Source: Variovorax paradoxus (lineage in GTDB: Bacteria > Pseudomonadota > Gammaproteobacteria > Burkholderiales > Burkholderiaceae_C). From it: a stretch of 64,000 bases of DNA. The stretch lies in NCBI GenBank assembly GCA_016806145.1, contig CP063166.1:434001-498000 (forward strand). Direction: 5' to 3'. This document shows positions 16,788-25,375 of this stretch, piece after piece (position 1 is the stretch's first letter; each line of letters opens with the position of its first letter). Position numbers and translations under genes: made by a program. The notes under the pieces are model-generated. The model was given only the letters and a program-made list of their open reading frames with translations. It made no database searches and was not told where the DNA came from.

Positions 16788-16830
16788 TGGGAAACCCTCG
16801 GTTGTTGTTGTAGCCCTCAAAATATCATCT

Positions 16831-16845
16831 TCTACTTATATTTAC
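16831..16845. promoter_or_regulatory. AT-rich promoter/operator candidate upstream of soxH-like gene
   Basis: TCTACTTATATTTAC lies in an AT-rich island (16817-16846) within the 126-bp divergent gap between the dsrE and soxH-like genes. It resembles TTTACTTATTTAAC at 18446-18459, upstream of the main sox run. Shared repressor binding (the ArsR protein at 16022) is inferred from this similarity. Confidence 0.4.
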
Positions 16846-16913
16846 AGCCGGGCAAGTCCGGAGTCGCGCGGCGATGCATCGCGCGACGATGAAAAAAAGA
16901 GAGAGACGCCACG

Positions 16914-17879
16914 ATGTTCCCGCTCCTTCTTCGCGCGCCTCTTCGCGCGCTTCTTCGCGCGCTGTGGCCGCTGGCCTTCGGCCTCTTCATGGCGAGCGCG
17001 CTCGCCGCGCCCGACATCGCGCCGCGCGCCGTCGCACCCGATGTCTACTACGTGCAGGGCGTGCCGGCGTTGGGTTCGGCCGAGAACCAGAACTTCATCT
17101 CGAACGCGGGCTTCGTCGTCACGCGCGACAGCGTGGTGCTGATCGATGCGCTCGGCTCGCCCGCCGCGGCCGAGCGGCTGGTGCGGGAGATCCGCCGCAT
17201 CACGCCCAAGCCGATCAGCCATGTGATCCTCACGCACTACCACGCCGACCACATCTACGGCCTGCAGGTGTTCAAGGCGCTGGGCGCGCAGGTGATCGCG
17301 CATGCGCTGGCCAAGAGCTACCTGTACTCCGATGCGGCGCGGCTGCGCCTGGAGGCCTCGCGCAAGGACCTCGCGCCGTGGATCGACGAGAGCACGCGGT
17401 TGGTGCCGGCCGATGTCTGGCTCGAGGGCCGCACCGAGATGACCATCGGCGGCACGCGCTTCGTGATCCAGCCCGCGGGCCCGGCCCACACGCCCGAGGA
17501 CCTCGCGATCTACCTGCCGCAACAGCAGGTGCTGTTCTCGGGCGACGTGGTGTTCCGCAACCGCATTCCCTACGTGGGCACGGCCGACAGCCGTCACTGG
17601 ATCGCGGCGCTCGATGCGCTGCTCGCGCTCGATGCGCGCACCATCGTGCCGGGCCACGGGCCGGCCTCCTCCGATCCGAAGCAGGACCTGCAGCTCACGC
17701 GCGACTACCTCGTGTTCCTGCGCGAGGCCATGCGCAAGGCCGCGGCCGACATGACGCCCTTCGACGAGGCCTATGCGGCCACCGACTGGTCGCGCTACGA
17801 GGCCATGCCGCTGTTCAAGGCCGCGAACCGCATGAATGCCTACAACACCTACCTGCTGATGGAGCAGGAGACACGATGA
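16914..17879 (+). CDS. Periplasmic metallo-beta-lactamase-fold hydrolase (SoxH-like)
   Basis: Exported zinc hydrolase of 321 residues. The signal peptide runs to about residue 31 (ASALAA). The zinc motif HYHADH is at 108-113, with further His ligands in GPAHTPEDL and VPGHGP. It resembles SoxH and the quinoprotein relay system zinc metallohydrolases that accompany thiosulfate oxidation or PQQ-dependent respiration. The substrate of these proteins is not established. Its stop overlaps the start of the thioredoxin-like gene (ATGA at 17876). Confidence 0.82.
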   Translation: MFPLLLRAPLRALLRALWPLAFGLFMASALAAPDIAPRAVAPDVYYVQGVPALGSAENQNFISNAGFVVTRDSVVLIDALGSPAAAERLVREIRRITPKPISHVILTHYHADHIYGLQVFKALGAQVIAHALAKSYLYSDAARLRLEASRKDLAPWIDESTRLVPADVWLEGRTEMTIGGTRFVIQPAGPAHTPEDLAIYLPQQQVLFSGDVVFRNRIPYVGTADSRHWIAALDALLALDARTIVPGHGPASSDPKQDLQLTRDYLVFLREAMRKAAADMTPFDEAYAATDWSRYEAMPLFKAANRMNAYNTYLLMEQETR

Positions 17880-18346
17880 ACGCGCGTGGCCCGACGCGAC
17901 GCCTGGCCCTCGCGGGCATCGCGCTGTCGTGCGCCTGGCCCGTGGCGCATGCGGCCGAATCCGCGTTGCCCGCGCCGGACTCGCTCGCCGATGCGCTCGC
18001 CGCCGCGCTCGCGCGTTCGCAGCCGCTGGTCGTGATGGCCAGCCTGCGCGGCTGTCCCTTCTGCCGCATCGTGCGCGAGCACTACCTGATGCCCGAGCTG
18101 GCGACGGGCCTGCCCGTGGTGCAGATCGACCTGCGCGACCGCCGCATGGTGCGCGACTTCGACGGCGCGCCGCGCACGCACGAGGCCATGCTCGCGGCCT
18201 GGGGCATCGCGGTCGCGCCCACGCTGCTGTTCTTCGGCCGCGGCGCGCGCGAGGTCGCCGAGCGGCTCGCGGGCGGGGCCTCGGATTTCTATGGCGCCTA
18301 CCTCGAGCAGCGGTTGAATCAGGCCCGCGCGGCCGTGCGCGCATGA
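17876..18346 (+). CDS. Periplasmic thioredoxin-like protein (SoxW type)
   Basis: Exported thioredoxin-fold protein of 156 residues with a signal peptide (1 to about 26, AHAA) and a redox CPFC motif at Cys60-Cys63. The cis-proline segment is AVAPTLLFFG. In sox clusters such proteins (SoxW, SoxS) keep the SoxY carrier cysteine reduced or reactivate SoxYZ, a plausible role here. It overlaps the upstream metallohydrolase by ATGA and is separated by 155 bp from the cytochrome and soxCD block, which has its own AT-rich promoter region. Confidence 0.82.
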   Translation: MNARGPTRRLALAGIALSCAWPVAHAAESALPAPDSLADALAAALARSQPLVVMASLRGCPFCRIVREHYLMPELATGLPVVQIDLRDRRMVRDFDGAPRTHEAMLAAWGIAVAPTLLFFGRGAREVAERLAGGASDFYGAYLEQRLNQARAAVRA

Positions 18347-18439
18347 GGCCACGGCTTCGTTATGCATTTGCATGACGAGCGGGTTTCCCCCAGGCACGAA
18401 GCCCTTCCCATCGACGCCCGGACTCCTAAAATCAATACA

Positions 18440-18462
18440 TAACGATTTACTTATTTAACGAT
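18440..18462. promoter_or_regulatory. Direct-repeat AT-rich element before the main sox run
   Basis: TAACGAT occurs at 18440-18446 and again at 18456-18462 (16-bp period), bracketing TTTACTTATT, in the only AT-rich island of the 155-bp gap before the cytochrome gene. The shared TACTTAT..TTTA core with 16831-16845 makes it a candidate operator or promoter for sox expression. Confidence 0.45.
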
Positions 18463-18505
18463 GAAACTGGCAGCTTCGATGCGAGTTTCGAGGAGACGAA
18501 ATTGA
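18461..18505 (+). other. Possible 14-codon upstream ORF coupled to cytochrome gene
   Basis: An ATG at 18461 opens a 14-residue reading frame rich in Arg (MKLAASMRVSRRRN) whose TGA at 18503-18505 overlaps the TTG start of the cytochrome gene at 18502. It could couple translation, or the ATG may be incidental. No protein function is claimed. Confidence 0.3.
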
Positions 18506-18813
18506 AGTTGTTGCCGTCGCTCGCGGTCGCCGCCGCATTGCTGATCTGCGTCCAGGCGCATGCGAGCAAGGAGCTGGCCCAGAAGAACGCCTGCCTCGCC
18601 TGCCACGCGACCGACAAGAAGCTCGTGGGCCCCGCCTACCAGGACGTCGCGAAGAAGTACGCGGGCCAGTCCGATGCGCTGGCCGTGCTCACCGCGAGCA
18701 TCCAGAAGGGCAGCAGCGGCAAGTGGGGCCCGGTGCCGATGCCGGGCCAGCCCGCGCTGAGCGAGGCCGACGCCAAGTCGCTGGCCGCGTGGGTGCTGGG
18801 CGGCGCCAAGTAG
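18502..18813 (+). CDS. Small periplasmic class I cytochrome c
   Basis: Exported monohaem cytochrome c of 103 residues. The signal peptide ends near residue 22 (AHAS). The haem motif CLACH is at 31-35, with axial Met80 in PVPMPGQ. It strongly resembles the C-terminal haem domain of SoxD encoded 2.4 kb downstream (both have KLVGPAY/F..DIAKKY..GQ and G.WG.VPMP), so it may be a duplicated electron acceptor for SoxCD. The start is a TTG preceded by GAGGAGACGAAA. It lies just upstream of soxC and is presumably cotranscribed. Confidence 0.9.
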   Translation: MKLLPSLAVAAALLICVQAHASKELAQKNACLACHATDKKLVGPAYQDVAKKYAGQSDALAVLTASIQKGSSGKWGPVPMPGQPALSEADAKSLAAWVLGGAK

Positions 18814-18832
18814 GCGGTTGCGAAGGCCTGCG

Positions 18833-20176
18833 ATGAGCAACATCCAGCAGCCCGGCCAGGTGCGCAAGGCGCCCGAGAACTTCGTCGACGCGCAGGGCGT
18901 GCGCACCGTGTTCTCGGAAGCGCGCAAGGGCCGGCGCGATTTCATCCGCGGCGCCTTCGCGGCCGCCGTCGCGGGCGGCGCGGCGGCTTCGGCACTCGCG
19001 CAGTCCGATGGCGATCCCGCGATCCTCCAGCTGCCCGCGCACAGCACCGGCCTCGGCCAGCCCGTGGTCACCGACGGCTACGGCAAGCCCTCGAAGTACG
19101 AGGGCAACGTGCAGCGCCGCCAGAGCCCCGGCCTCACGCCGACCGCGCAGGCCTCGGTCTCGTTCGCGCCGCTGCAGTCGCTGTTCGGCATCGTCACGCC
19201 CAGCGGCCTGCACTTCGAGCGCCATCACCAGGGCTGGTGGGACATCGACCCGTCGAAGCACCGCCTGATGATCAACGGCCTCGTGAAGGCCGCGAAGGTC
19301 TTCACGCTCGACGAGCTGATGCGGCTGCCCTCGGTCTCGCGCTTCCACTTCATCGAATGCGGCGCCAACACCGGCATGGAATGGGGCAACGTCGCCGTGC
19401 CCACCGCGCAGTACACGCACGGCATGCTGTCGTGCAGCGAGTTCACGGGCGTGCCGCTGATCACGCTGCTCGAGATGGCCGGCGCCGACCTCAAGGGCGA
19501 GCGCTTCGTGTTGGCCGAGGGCGCGGACGGCTCCTCGATGACGCGCACCATCCCGATGAGCCTGGTGCGCTCGGGCGAGGTGTTGGTGGCCTACGGCCAG
19601 AACGGCGAGATGCTGCGGCCCGAGCAGGGCTATCCGCTGCGGCTGGTGGTGCCGGGCGTGCAGGGCGTGAGCTGGGTCAAGTACCTGCGCCGCATCGAGC
19701 TTGGCGACATGCCCTACGGCACCAAGGACGAGACGGTGCACTACGTCGACCTGATGCCCGACGGCCAGCATCGCCAGTACACCAGCGTGCAGGAATGCAA
19801 GAGCGTGGTGACCACGCCCTCGGGCGGGCAGACGCTGCTGGACAAGGGCTTCTACAACATCACCGGCCTGGCCTGGTCGGGGCGCGGCAAGGTGAAGCGC
19901 GTCGACGTCAGCGTGGACGGCGGGCGCAACTGGCGCAGCGCGCGGCTCGAGTCGCCGGTGCTCTCGAAGTGCCTCACGCGCTTCAACATCGACTGGGCGT
20001 GGGACGGTTCGCCCGCGATCATCCAGAGCCGCGCGATGGACGACACCGGCTACGTGCAGCCCGGCTACCGCCAGCTGCGCGCGGTGCGCGGCACGCGCTC
20101 GATCTATCACAACAACGCGATCCAGTCCTGGCAGGTGCAGGCGAACGGGGAGGTGGCGAATGTCCAGCTCGGCTAG
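18833..20176 (+). CDS. soxC: SoxC, sulfane dehydrogenase molybdopterin subunit
   Basis: Periplasmic molybdenum subunit of 447 residues of the SoxCD sulfane dehydrogenase, which removes six electrons from the sulfane sulfur bound to SoxY. A twin-arginine signal (RRDFIRGAF, Arg34-Arg35) follows a long N-terminal extension, as in other SoxC proteins. The molybdenum-ligating Cys176 is in HFIECGANTGMEWGN, and a C-terminal dimerisation domain follows. The ATG at 18833 was used; an in-frame TTG at 18818 is also possible. It overlaps soxD by 17 bp. Confidence 0.95.
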   Translation: MSNIQQPGQVRKAPENFVDAQGVRTVFSEARKGRRDFIRGAFAAAVAGGAAASALAQSDGDPAILQLPAHSTGLGQPVVTDGYGKPSKYEGNVQRRQSPGLTPTAQASVSFAPLQSLFGIVTPSGLHFERHHQGWWDIDPSKHRLMINGLVKAAKVFTLDELMRLPSVSRFHFIECGANTGMEWGNVAVPTAQYTHGMLSCSEFTGVPLITLLEMAGADLKGERFVLAEGADGSSMTRTIPMSLVRSGEVLVAYGQNGEMLRPEQGYPLRLVVPGVQGVSWVKYLRRIELGDMPYGTKDETVHYVDLMPDGQHRQYTSVQECKSVVTTPSGGQTLLDKGFYNITGLAWSGRGKVKRVDVSVDGGRNWRSARLESPVLSKCLTRFNIDWAWDGSPAIIQSRAMDDTGYVQPGYRQLRAVRGTRSIYHNNAIQSWQVQANGEVANVQLG

Positions 20177-21218
20177 CCGCATCGTGCTGCGCGCGCTGCT
20201 GGCGCTCGCGGGCTGCGGCGTCTGCATCGCCGCCTGGGCGCAGCCGAAGGCCGCCTACCCGGGCATCGGGCGCGACGCCACGCCGAAGGAAGTGGCGGCC
20301 TGGGACATCGACGTGCGCCCCGACTTCAAGGGCCTGCCCCAGGGCTCGGGCTCGGTCGCGCGTGGCCAGGACATCTGGGAGGGCAAGTGCGCCTCGTGCC
20401 ACGGCGTGTTCGGCGAATCGAACCAGGTGTTCAGCCCCATCGTCGGCGGCACCACGGCCGAGGACATCAAGACCGGCCATGTCGCGCGGCTCAAGGACCC
20501 GGCCTTCCCGGGCCGCACCACGCTGATGAAGGTGGCGAGCCTCTCGACCGTCTGGGACTACGTCTACCGCGCCATGCCGTGGAACCAGCCCAAGTCGCTG
20601 ACGCCCGACGACGTGTTCGCCGTCACCGCCTACATGCTGAACCTCGGCGGCATCGTGCCCGACGACTTCACGCTGTCGGACCGCAACATCCGCGAGGTGC
20701 AGGCGCGCATGCCGAACCGCAACGGCACCACCACCGCGCACGCGATGTGGCCCGGCAACGAGTTCGGCCGCGCGGTGAAACCCGACGTGGCGGCGGTCGC
20801 CTGCATGCGCGACTGCGTGCCGGCCACGCAGACCGTGTCGCAGCTGCCGCCGCATGCGCGCGGCAGCCACGGCAACCTCGCCGAGCAGAACCGGCTGGTG
20901 GGCCCGCAGCGCGGCATCGACACCGCGCCGGCCACGAAGACCGGCGCCCCCGCCGCGGCGGCACCGGCCTCGAAGGCCCCGCTCGCCGTGCTCGAGAAGA
21001 ACAGTTGCGTCGCCTGCCACGGCATGACGCAGAAGCTCGTCGGCCCCGCCTTCTCCGACATCGCGAAGAAATACCCGGGCCAGGTCGACCACCTGCTCGA
21101 GAAGATCAAGAGCGGCGGCAGCGGCGTATGGGGTGCGATCCCGATGCCGCCGCAGACCATCGGCGACGACGATGCCAGGGCCGTGGCGCGCTGGCTCGCC
21201 GAAAGCGCCGGGCCATGA
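20160..21218 (+). CDS. soxD: SoxD, dihaem cytochrome c subunit of sulfane dehydrogenase
   Basis: Dihaem electron-accepting subunit of SoxCD, 352 residues. The first haem site is CASCH at 77-81 in a domain with the IVGGTTAEDIKTGHVARLKDP signature. The second is CVACH at 283-287 with axial Met in AIPMPPQ. A Pro/Ala-rich linker joins the domains. The signal peptide ends near AWA-QPK (residue 28). The start overlaps the soxC end by 17 bp, so translation is coupled. The second haem domain is nearly the same as the separate cytochrome encoded at 18502. Confidence 0.94.
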   Translation: MSSSASRIVLRALLALAGCGVCIAAWAQPKAAYPGIGRDATPKEVAAWDIDVRPDFKGLPQGSGSVARGQDIWEGKCASCHGVFGESNQVFSPIVGGTTAEDIKTGHVARLKDPAFPGRTTLMKVASLSTVWDYVYRAMPWNQPKSLTPDDVFAVTAYMLNLGGIVPDDFTLSDRNIREVQARMPNRNGTTTAHAMWPGNEFGRAVKPDVAAVACMRDCVPATQTVSQLPPHARGSHGNLAEQNRLVGPQRGIDTAPATKTGAPAAAAPASKAPLAVLEKNSCVACHGMTQKLVGPAFSDIAKKYPGQVDHLLEKIKSGGSGVWGAIPMPPQTIGDDDARAVARWLAESAGP

Positions 21219-21267
21219 CATTGCAACGGCGCACCCGGCCCACCATCGATTCGACAGGAGACAAGCC

Positions 21268-21723
21268 ATGAAGAACCGCAGACAGATCCTCCAGCAGTCC
21301 GCCGCGCTCGCGGGCCTCGCCGCCACCGGCGCCTGGCTGCCGGCCAGCGCGCTGGCCTATACCAAGGAAGCCTTCGAGGCCAAGAGCGTGGCCGATGCGC
21401 TCAAGGCCATCGGCGCGGGCACGCCCACCGAGAGCAAGGAGGTCACGATCACCGGCCCCGACATCGCCGAGAACGGCGCCGTGGTGCCGCTCAGTGTCGC
21501 GACCTCGCTGGCCGGCGTGAAGCAGCTGATGCTGCTGGTCGAGAAGAACCCGAACGCGGTGGTCGCGATCTTCAACACCTCGGAGTTCGTCGAGGCGAAC
21601 TTCACCACGCGCGCCAAGCTGGGCCAGTCCTCCGACGTGTACGCGATCGCCGTCATGAACGACGGCAAGGCGCTGTTCGCGAAGAAGGAAGTCAAGGTCA
21701 CGCTGGGCGGCTGCGGCGGCTGA
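21268..21723 (+). CDS. soxY: SoxY sulfur carrier subunit
   Basis: Sulfur-carrying subunit of SoxYZ, 151 residues. The swinging-arm Cys149 is in the C-terminal GGCGG motif, to which thiosulfate is attached by SoxAX. A twin-arginine leader (RRQILQQSAALAG) directs export with SoxZ as partner. AGGAGACAAGCC precedes the ATG at 21268. It sits 49 bp after soxD, and soxZ follows 50 bp downstream. Confidence 0.97.
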   Translation: MKNRRQILQQSAALAGLAATGAWLPASALAYTKEAFEAKSVADALKAIGAGTPTESKEVTITGPDIAENGAVVPLSVATSLAGVKQLMLLVEKNPNAVVAIFNTSEFVEANFTTRAKLGQSSDVYAIAVMNDGKALFAKKEVKVTLGGCGG

Positions 21724-21773
21724 CGCCGGCACCAGTCCCCCCACGAAGAAACAACGAGAGAAGGAGACCCACC

Positions 21774-22085
21774 ATGGCAGATCCCATGCGCATCCGCGCC
21801 CAGGCCGCGGGCGACAAGACGACCGTTCGCATCCTGATGGCGCACGAGATGGAAACCGGCCAGCGCAAGGACGCCGCGGGCAAGACCATCCCGGCCTGGT
21901 TCATCCAGGAGGTCACGGCCTCGCTCAACGGCAAGACCGTGCTCACGGCCGACTGGGGCCCCGCGGTCTCGAAGAATCCGTTCATGCAGTTCACGCTCAA
22001 GGGCGCGAAGGCGGGCGACAAGATCTCGGTGACCTGGAAGGACAACCGCGGCGACACCCGCACCGACGAAGCCACCGTCAGCTAG
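21774..22085 (+). CDS. soxZ: SoxZ sulfur carrier scaffold
   Basis: Partner of SoxY, 103 residues with no signal peptide, as expected, because it is exported bound to SoxY. The Ig-like fold signature HEMETGQRKDAAGKTIPAW is present near residues 25-42, followed by the conserved NPFMQFTLKGAKAGD segment. AGAAGGAGACCCACC precedes the ATG. It forms the SoxYZ heterodimer that carries sulfur intermediates between the Sox enzymes. Confidence 0.97.
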   Translation: MADPMRIRAQAAGDKTTVRILMAHEMETGQRKDAAGKTIPAWFIQEVTASLNGKTVLTADWGPAVSKNPFMQFTLKGAKAGDKISVTWKDNRGDTRTDEATVS

Positions 22086-22094
22086 GCGGTCGCC

Positions 22095-22898
22095 ATGCGC
22101 AAGATCCCACTTTCGTGCCTGCTGCTGCTGGCGGGCAGCCTGTCGCTGCACGCCGCCGCGCAGAAGACCACCGCCGAAGGCATCGCCGAGTACCGCGCGC
22201 TGCTGCAGGACGGCAACCCGGCCGAGCTGTTCGAGGCCAAGGGCGAGGACCTCTGGAAGCAGAAGCGCGGGCCCAAGGGCGCCTCGCTCGAGAAGTGCGA
22301 CCTCGGCAAGGGCCCGGGCGTGGTCAAGGGCGCGTTCGCCGAGCTGCCGCGCCACTTCGCCGACACCGGCCGCGTGCAGGACATGGAGTCGCGCCTGTTG
22401 ACCTGCATGCAGACCCTGCAGGGCTTCGATGCCGCCGAGATCGCGAAGACGCCGTTCGGCAGCGGCGAGCAGAAGAACCTCGAGGCGCTGGTGGCGTGGA
22501 TCTCGGCCGAGTCGAAGGGCATGGCGCTGAACCTGCCGCAGTCGCATGCGAGCGAGCGCCGCGCCTACGAGGTGGGCAAGCGCCTGTTCTTCCTGCGCGC
22601 CGGCCCGCACGACTTCGCCTGCGCCACCTGCCACGGCGCCGACGACAAGCGCATCCGGCTGCAGGACCTGCCGAACCTCACGAAGAGCCCCGGCGCCGGC
22701 GACGGCTTCGGTGCCTGGCCGGCCTACCGCGTGTCCTCGGGCGAGCTCTGGGGCATGCAGCGGCGGCTCAACGACTGCTTCCGCCAGCAGCGCTTTCCCT
22801 ACCCGGGCTATGCCAGCGACGTGACCATCGCGCTGGCCGTGTACATGGGCGTCAACGGCAAGGGCGTGAAGACCACGGCCCCGGCCATCAAGCGCTGA
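22095..22898 (+). CDS. soxA: SoxA, L-cysteine S-thiosulfotransferase catalytic subunit
   Basis: Catalytic cytochrome c subunit of 267 residues that conjugates thiosulfate onto SoxY. The signal peptide ends near residue 22. It is a single-haem SoxA: the haem motif CATCH is at 176-180, and the axial, persulfidated Cys228 is in RLNDCFRQQRFPYP. Cys68 and Cys104 sit where the first haem domain of dihaem SoxA has its cysteine pair and probably form a disulfide. It starts 9 bp after soxZ. Confidence 0.95.
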   Translation: MRKIPLSCLLLLAGSLSLHAAAQKTTAEGIAEYRALLQDGNPAELFEAKGEDLWKQKRGPKGASLEKCDLGKGPGVVKGAFAELPRHFADTGRVQDMESRLLTCMQTLQGFDAAEIAKTPFGSGEQKNLEALVAWISAESKGMALNLPQSHASERRAYEVGKRLFFLRAGPHDFACATCHGADDKRIRLQDLPNLTKSPGAGDGFGAWPAYRVSSGELWGMQRRLNDCFRQQRFPYPGYASDVTIALAVYMGVNGKGVKTTAPAIKR

Positions 22899-22909
22899 AG
22901 GAACGCGAC

Positions 22910-23575
22910 ATGAATGCCGACCACATCCTGGGCGCCGTCGCGGTCGCCTGCGCGCTGGCCCTGTTCGGCTGCGCGAGCGCCGACAGCGCGGCCGACATCG
23001 ACCGCTACACGGCCGAGGCCCTCAAGAGTTCGTTCCGCGACCAGGGCATCGCCAAGGTCGACCGCCTCGTGCAGGACCCGGCCAACCGCGCCTGCAGCGA
23101 GGCCGACGCCAGCGGCAAGCCGCTCGACGAGAAGACCGCCAGGGACATCGAGGCGGCCAACATGAAGACCATCCGCTGGCCCGCCGACGGCCGGTTCGTC
23201 GGCGACTGGCGCGAGGGCGAGAAGATCGCGCAGAACGGGCGCGGCCTGACCTGGACCGATGCGGCCGCCTCCGCCAAGGGCCCGGCCAACGGCGGCAACT
23301 GCTACAACTGCCACCAGATGTCGAAGGAGGAGATCTCCTTCGGCACCCTCGGCCCGAGCCTCTACCAGTACGGCAAGCTGCGCGGCGTGAGCGACCCCGC
23401 GGCCGCGGCCTCGAAGCCGATCGTCGACTACACCTGGGGCAAGCTCTGGAACGCGCGCGCCTACAACGCCTGCTCGAACATGCCGCGCGTCGGCCATTCG
23501 GGCATCCTCGACGAAGCGCAGATCCGCGACGTGATGGGGCTGCTGCTCGATCCGCAGTCGCCGGTCAACCGATAG
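22910..23575 (+). CDS. soxX: SoxX, monohaem cytochrome c subunit of SoxAX
   Basis: Electron-accepting partner of SoxA, 221 residues. The haem motif CYNCH is at 131-135. A lipobox-like LALFGC (Cys21) suggests it is a membrane-anchored lipoprotein, which is unusual compared with the soluble SoxX of Paracoccus. The N-terminal extension (about 25-120) is longer than in the classical 16-kDa SoxX and matches the larger type seen in Burkholderiales. It starts 11 bp after soxA and precedes soxB by 22 bp. Confidence 0.9.
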   Translation: MNADHILGAVAVACALALFGCASADSAADIDRYTAEALKSSFRDQGIAKVDRLVQDPANRACSEADASGKPLDEKTARDIEAANMKTIRWPADGRFVGDWREGEKIAQNGRGLTWTDAAASAKGPANGGNCYNCHQMSKEEISFGTLGPSLYQYGKLRGVSDPAAAASKPIVDYTWGKLWNARAYNACSNMPRVGHSGILDEAQIRDVMGLLLDPQSPVNR

Positions 23576-23597
23576 ACGCAGAGGGCCCACCGCTTCC

Positions 23598-25325
23598 ATG
23601 AACCTTTCCAAGCGCGAGTTCCTGCAACTGCTGGGCGCCGGCAGCGTGGCCGGCCTGGGCCTGGGGCGCCACGACGGCGCCAGTGCGGCCGGTGCCGTCG
23701 ATGCGATGTACGCGCTGCCGCGCTTCGGCAACGTGTCGCTGCTGCACATGACCGACTGCCATGCGCAGCTCAAGCCGCTGTACTTCCGCGAACCGAGCGT
23801 GAACATCGGCCTGGGCAGCATGCGCGGCAAGGTGCCGCACCTGGTCGGCGAGCAGCTGCTCAAGGCCGCGGGCGTGGCGCCCGGCACGCGCGTGGCGCAT
23901 GCGCTCACGCACCTCGACTTCGACCGTGCGGCGCAGCGCTACGGCAAGGTCGGCGGCTTCGCGCACCTCGCCACCCTGGTGAAGCAGCTCAAGGCCAACC
24001 GGCCCGGTGCGCTGCTGCTCGACGGCGGCGACACCTGGCAGGGCTCGGCCACCTCGCTGTGGACCCAGGCGCAGGACATGGTCGATGCCTGCAAGCTGCT
24101 CGGCGTCGACGTGATGACAGGCCACTGGGAGTTCACCTACGGCATGGAGCGCGTGAAGGAGATCATCGACAAGGACTTCGCGGGCCGCGTCGAGTTCGTC
24201 GCGCAGAACGTCAAGACCGCCGACTTCGGCGATCCGGTCTTCAAGCCCTACGTCATGCGCGAGATCAACGGCGTGCCCTGCGCCATCGTGGGCCAGGCCT
24301 TTCCCTACACGCCGATCGCCAACCCGCGCTACATGGTGGCCGACTGGACCTTCGGCATCCAGGACGACAACCTGCAGCGCGTCGTGGACGAAGCGCGCGC
24401 CAAGGGCGCGCAGGTGGTGGTCGTGCTCTCGCACAACGGCATGGACGTGGACCTCAAGATGGCCAGCCGCGTGCGCGGCGTCGACGCCATCCTCGGCGGC
24501 CACACGCACGACGGCACGCCCATGCCCACGCTGGTGAGCAACGCCGGCGGAAAGACCATCGTGGTCAACGGCGGCTCCAACGGCAAGTTCCTCGGCGTGC
24601 TCGATTTCGAGGTCAAGGGCAAGAAGGTCAGCGACTTCCGCTATCGCCTGCTGCCGGTGTTCTCCGACCTGATCCCGGCCGACCGCGAGATGGACGCGCT
24701 GATCACGCGCATCCGCGCGCCCTACGAAGCGAAGCTGTCCGAAACCCTGGCCCACACCGACGGCACGCTGTACCGGCGCGGCAACTTCAACGGCACCGGC
24801 GACCAGCTGCTGCTCGACGCGCTGATGGAGGTGCAGGACGCGCCGATCGCCTTCTCGCCGGGCTTCCGCTGGGGCACCTCGCTGCTGCCGGGCCAGCCCA
24901 TCACGCGCGAATGGCTGATGGACATGACCGCCACCACCTACTCGTACGCCACCGTCACGCCGATGAGCGGCGAGATGCTCAAGACCGTGCTCGAGGACGT
25001 CTGCGACAACCTGTTCAACCCCGACCCCTACTACCAGCAGGGCGGCGACATGGTGCGCGTGGGCGGCCTGCAGTACGCCTGCGATCCCACGGCCGCGATG
25101 GGCCAGCGCATCCAGGACATGCGCCTGGACGGCAAGCCCATCGAGGCCGGCCGCACCTACAAGGTGGCGGGCTGGGCGCCGGTCAGCGAGGAGGCGCGCA
25201 GCGCCGGCAACAAGCCGGTGTGGGAGGTGATCGAGCCCTGGCTGAAGTCGCGCAAGGTGGTGGCCGCGCGCGCGCCCGAGGCGCCGGTGCTGAAGAACGT
25301 CGTGCCCAATCCGGGGCTGGCCTGA
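23598..25325 (+). CDS. soxB: SoxB, S-sulfosulfanyl-L-cysteine sulfohydrolase
   Basis: Dimanganese hydrolase of 575 residues that releases sulfate from SoxY-bound sulfonate. It belongs to the 5'-nucleotidase-related metallophosphoesterases. Metal ligands are visible in LLHMTDCHAQLKP, LLDGGDTWQGS, GHWEFTYG, LSHNGMDVD and GGHTHDGTP. The N-terminal leader KREFLQLLGAGS is a Lys-Arg variant of the twin-arginine motif. A C-terminal domain with the substrate cap begins near KLSETLAHTDG. Length and motif order are normal. Final sox gene before the transporter. Confidence 0.97.
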   Translation: MNLSKREFLQLLGAGSVAGLGLGRHDGASAAGAVDAMYALPRFGNVSLLHMTDCHAQLKPLYFREPSVNIGLGSMRGKVPHLVGEQLLKAAGVAPGTRVAHALTHLDFDRAAQRYGKVGGFAHLATLVKQLKANRPGALLLDGGDTWQGSATSLWTQAQDMVDACKLLGVDVMTGHWEFTYGMERVKEIIDKDFAGRVEFVAQNVKTADFGDPVFKPYVMREINGVPCAIVGQAFPYTPIANPRYMVADWTFGIQDDNLQRVVDEARAKGAQVVVVLSHNGMDVDLKMASRVRGVDAILGGHTHDGTPMPTLVSNAGGKTIVVNGGSNGKFLGVLDFEVKGKKVSDFRYRLLPVFSDLIPADREMDALITRIRAPYEAKLSETLAHTDGTLYRRGNFNGTGDQLLLDALMEVQDAPIAFSPGFRWGTSLLPGQPITREWLMDMTATTYSYATVTPMSGEMLKTVLEDVCDNLFNPDPYYQQGGDMVRVGGLQYACDPTAAMGQRIQDMRLDGKPIEAGRTYKVAGWAPVSEEARSAGNKPVWEVIEPWLKSRKVVAARAPEAPVLKNVVPNPGLA

Positions 25326-25375
25326 CGGCCGCCGGCGGGCGCGTGGCCGCGCGCCGCGCTCCCTAGAATCGCCGC

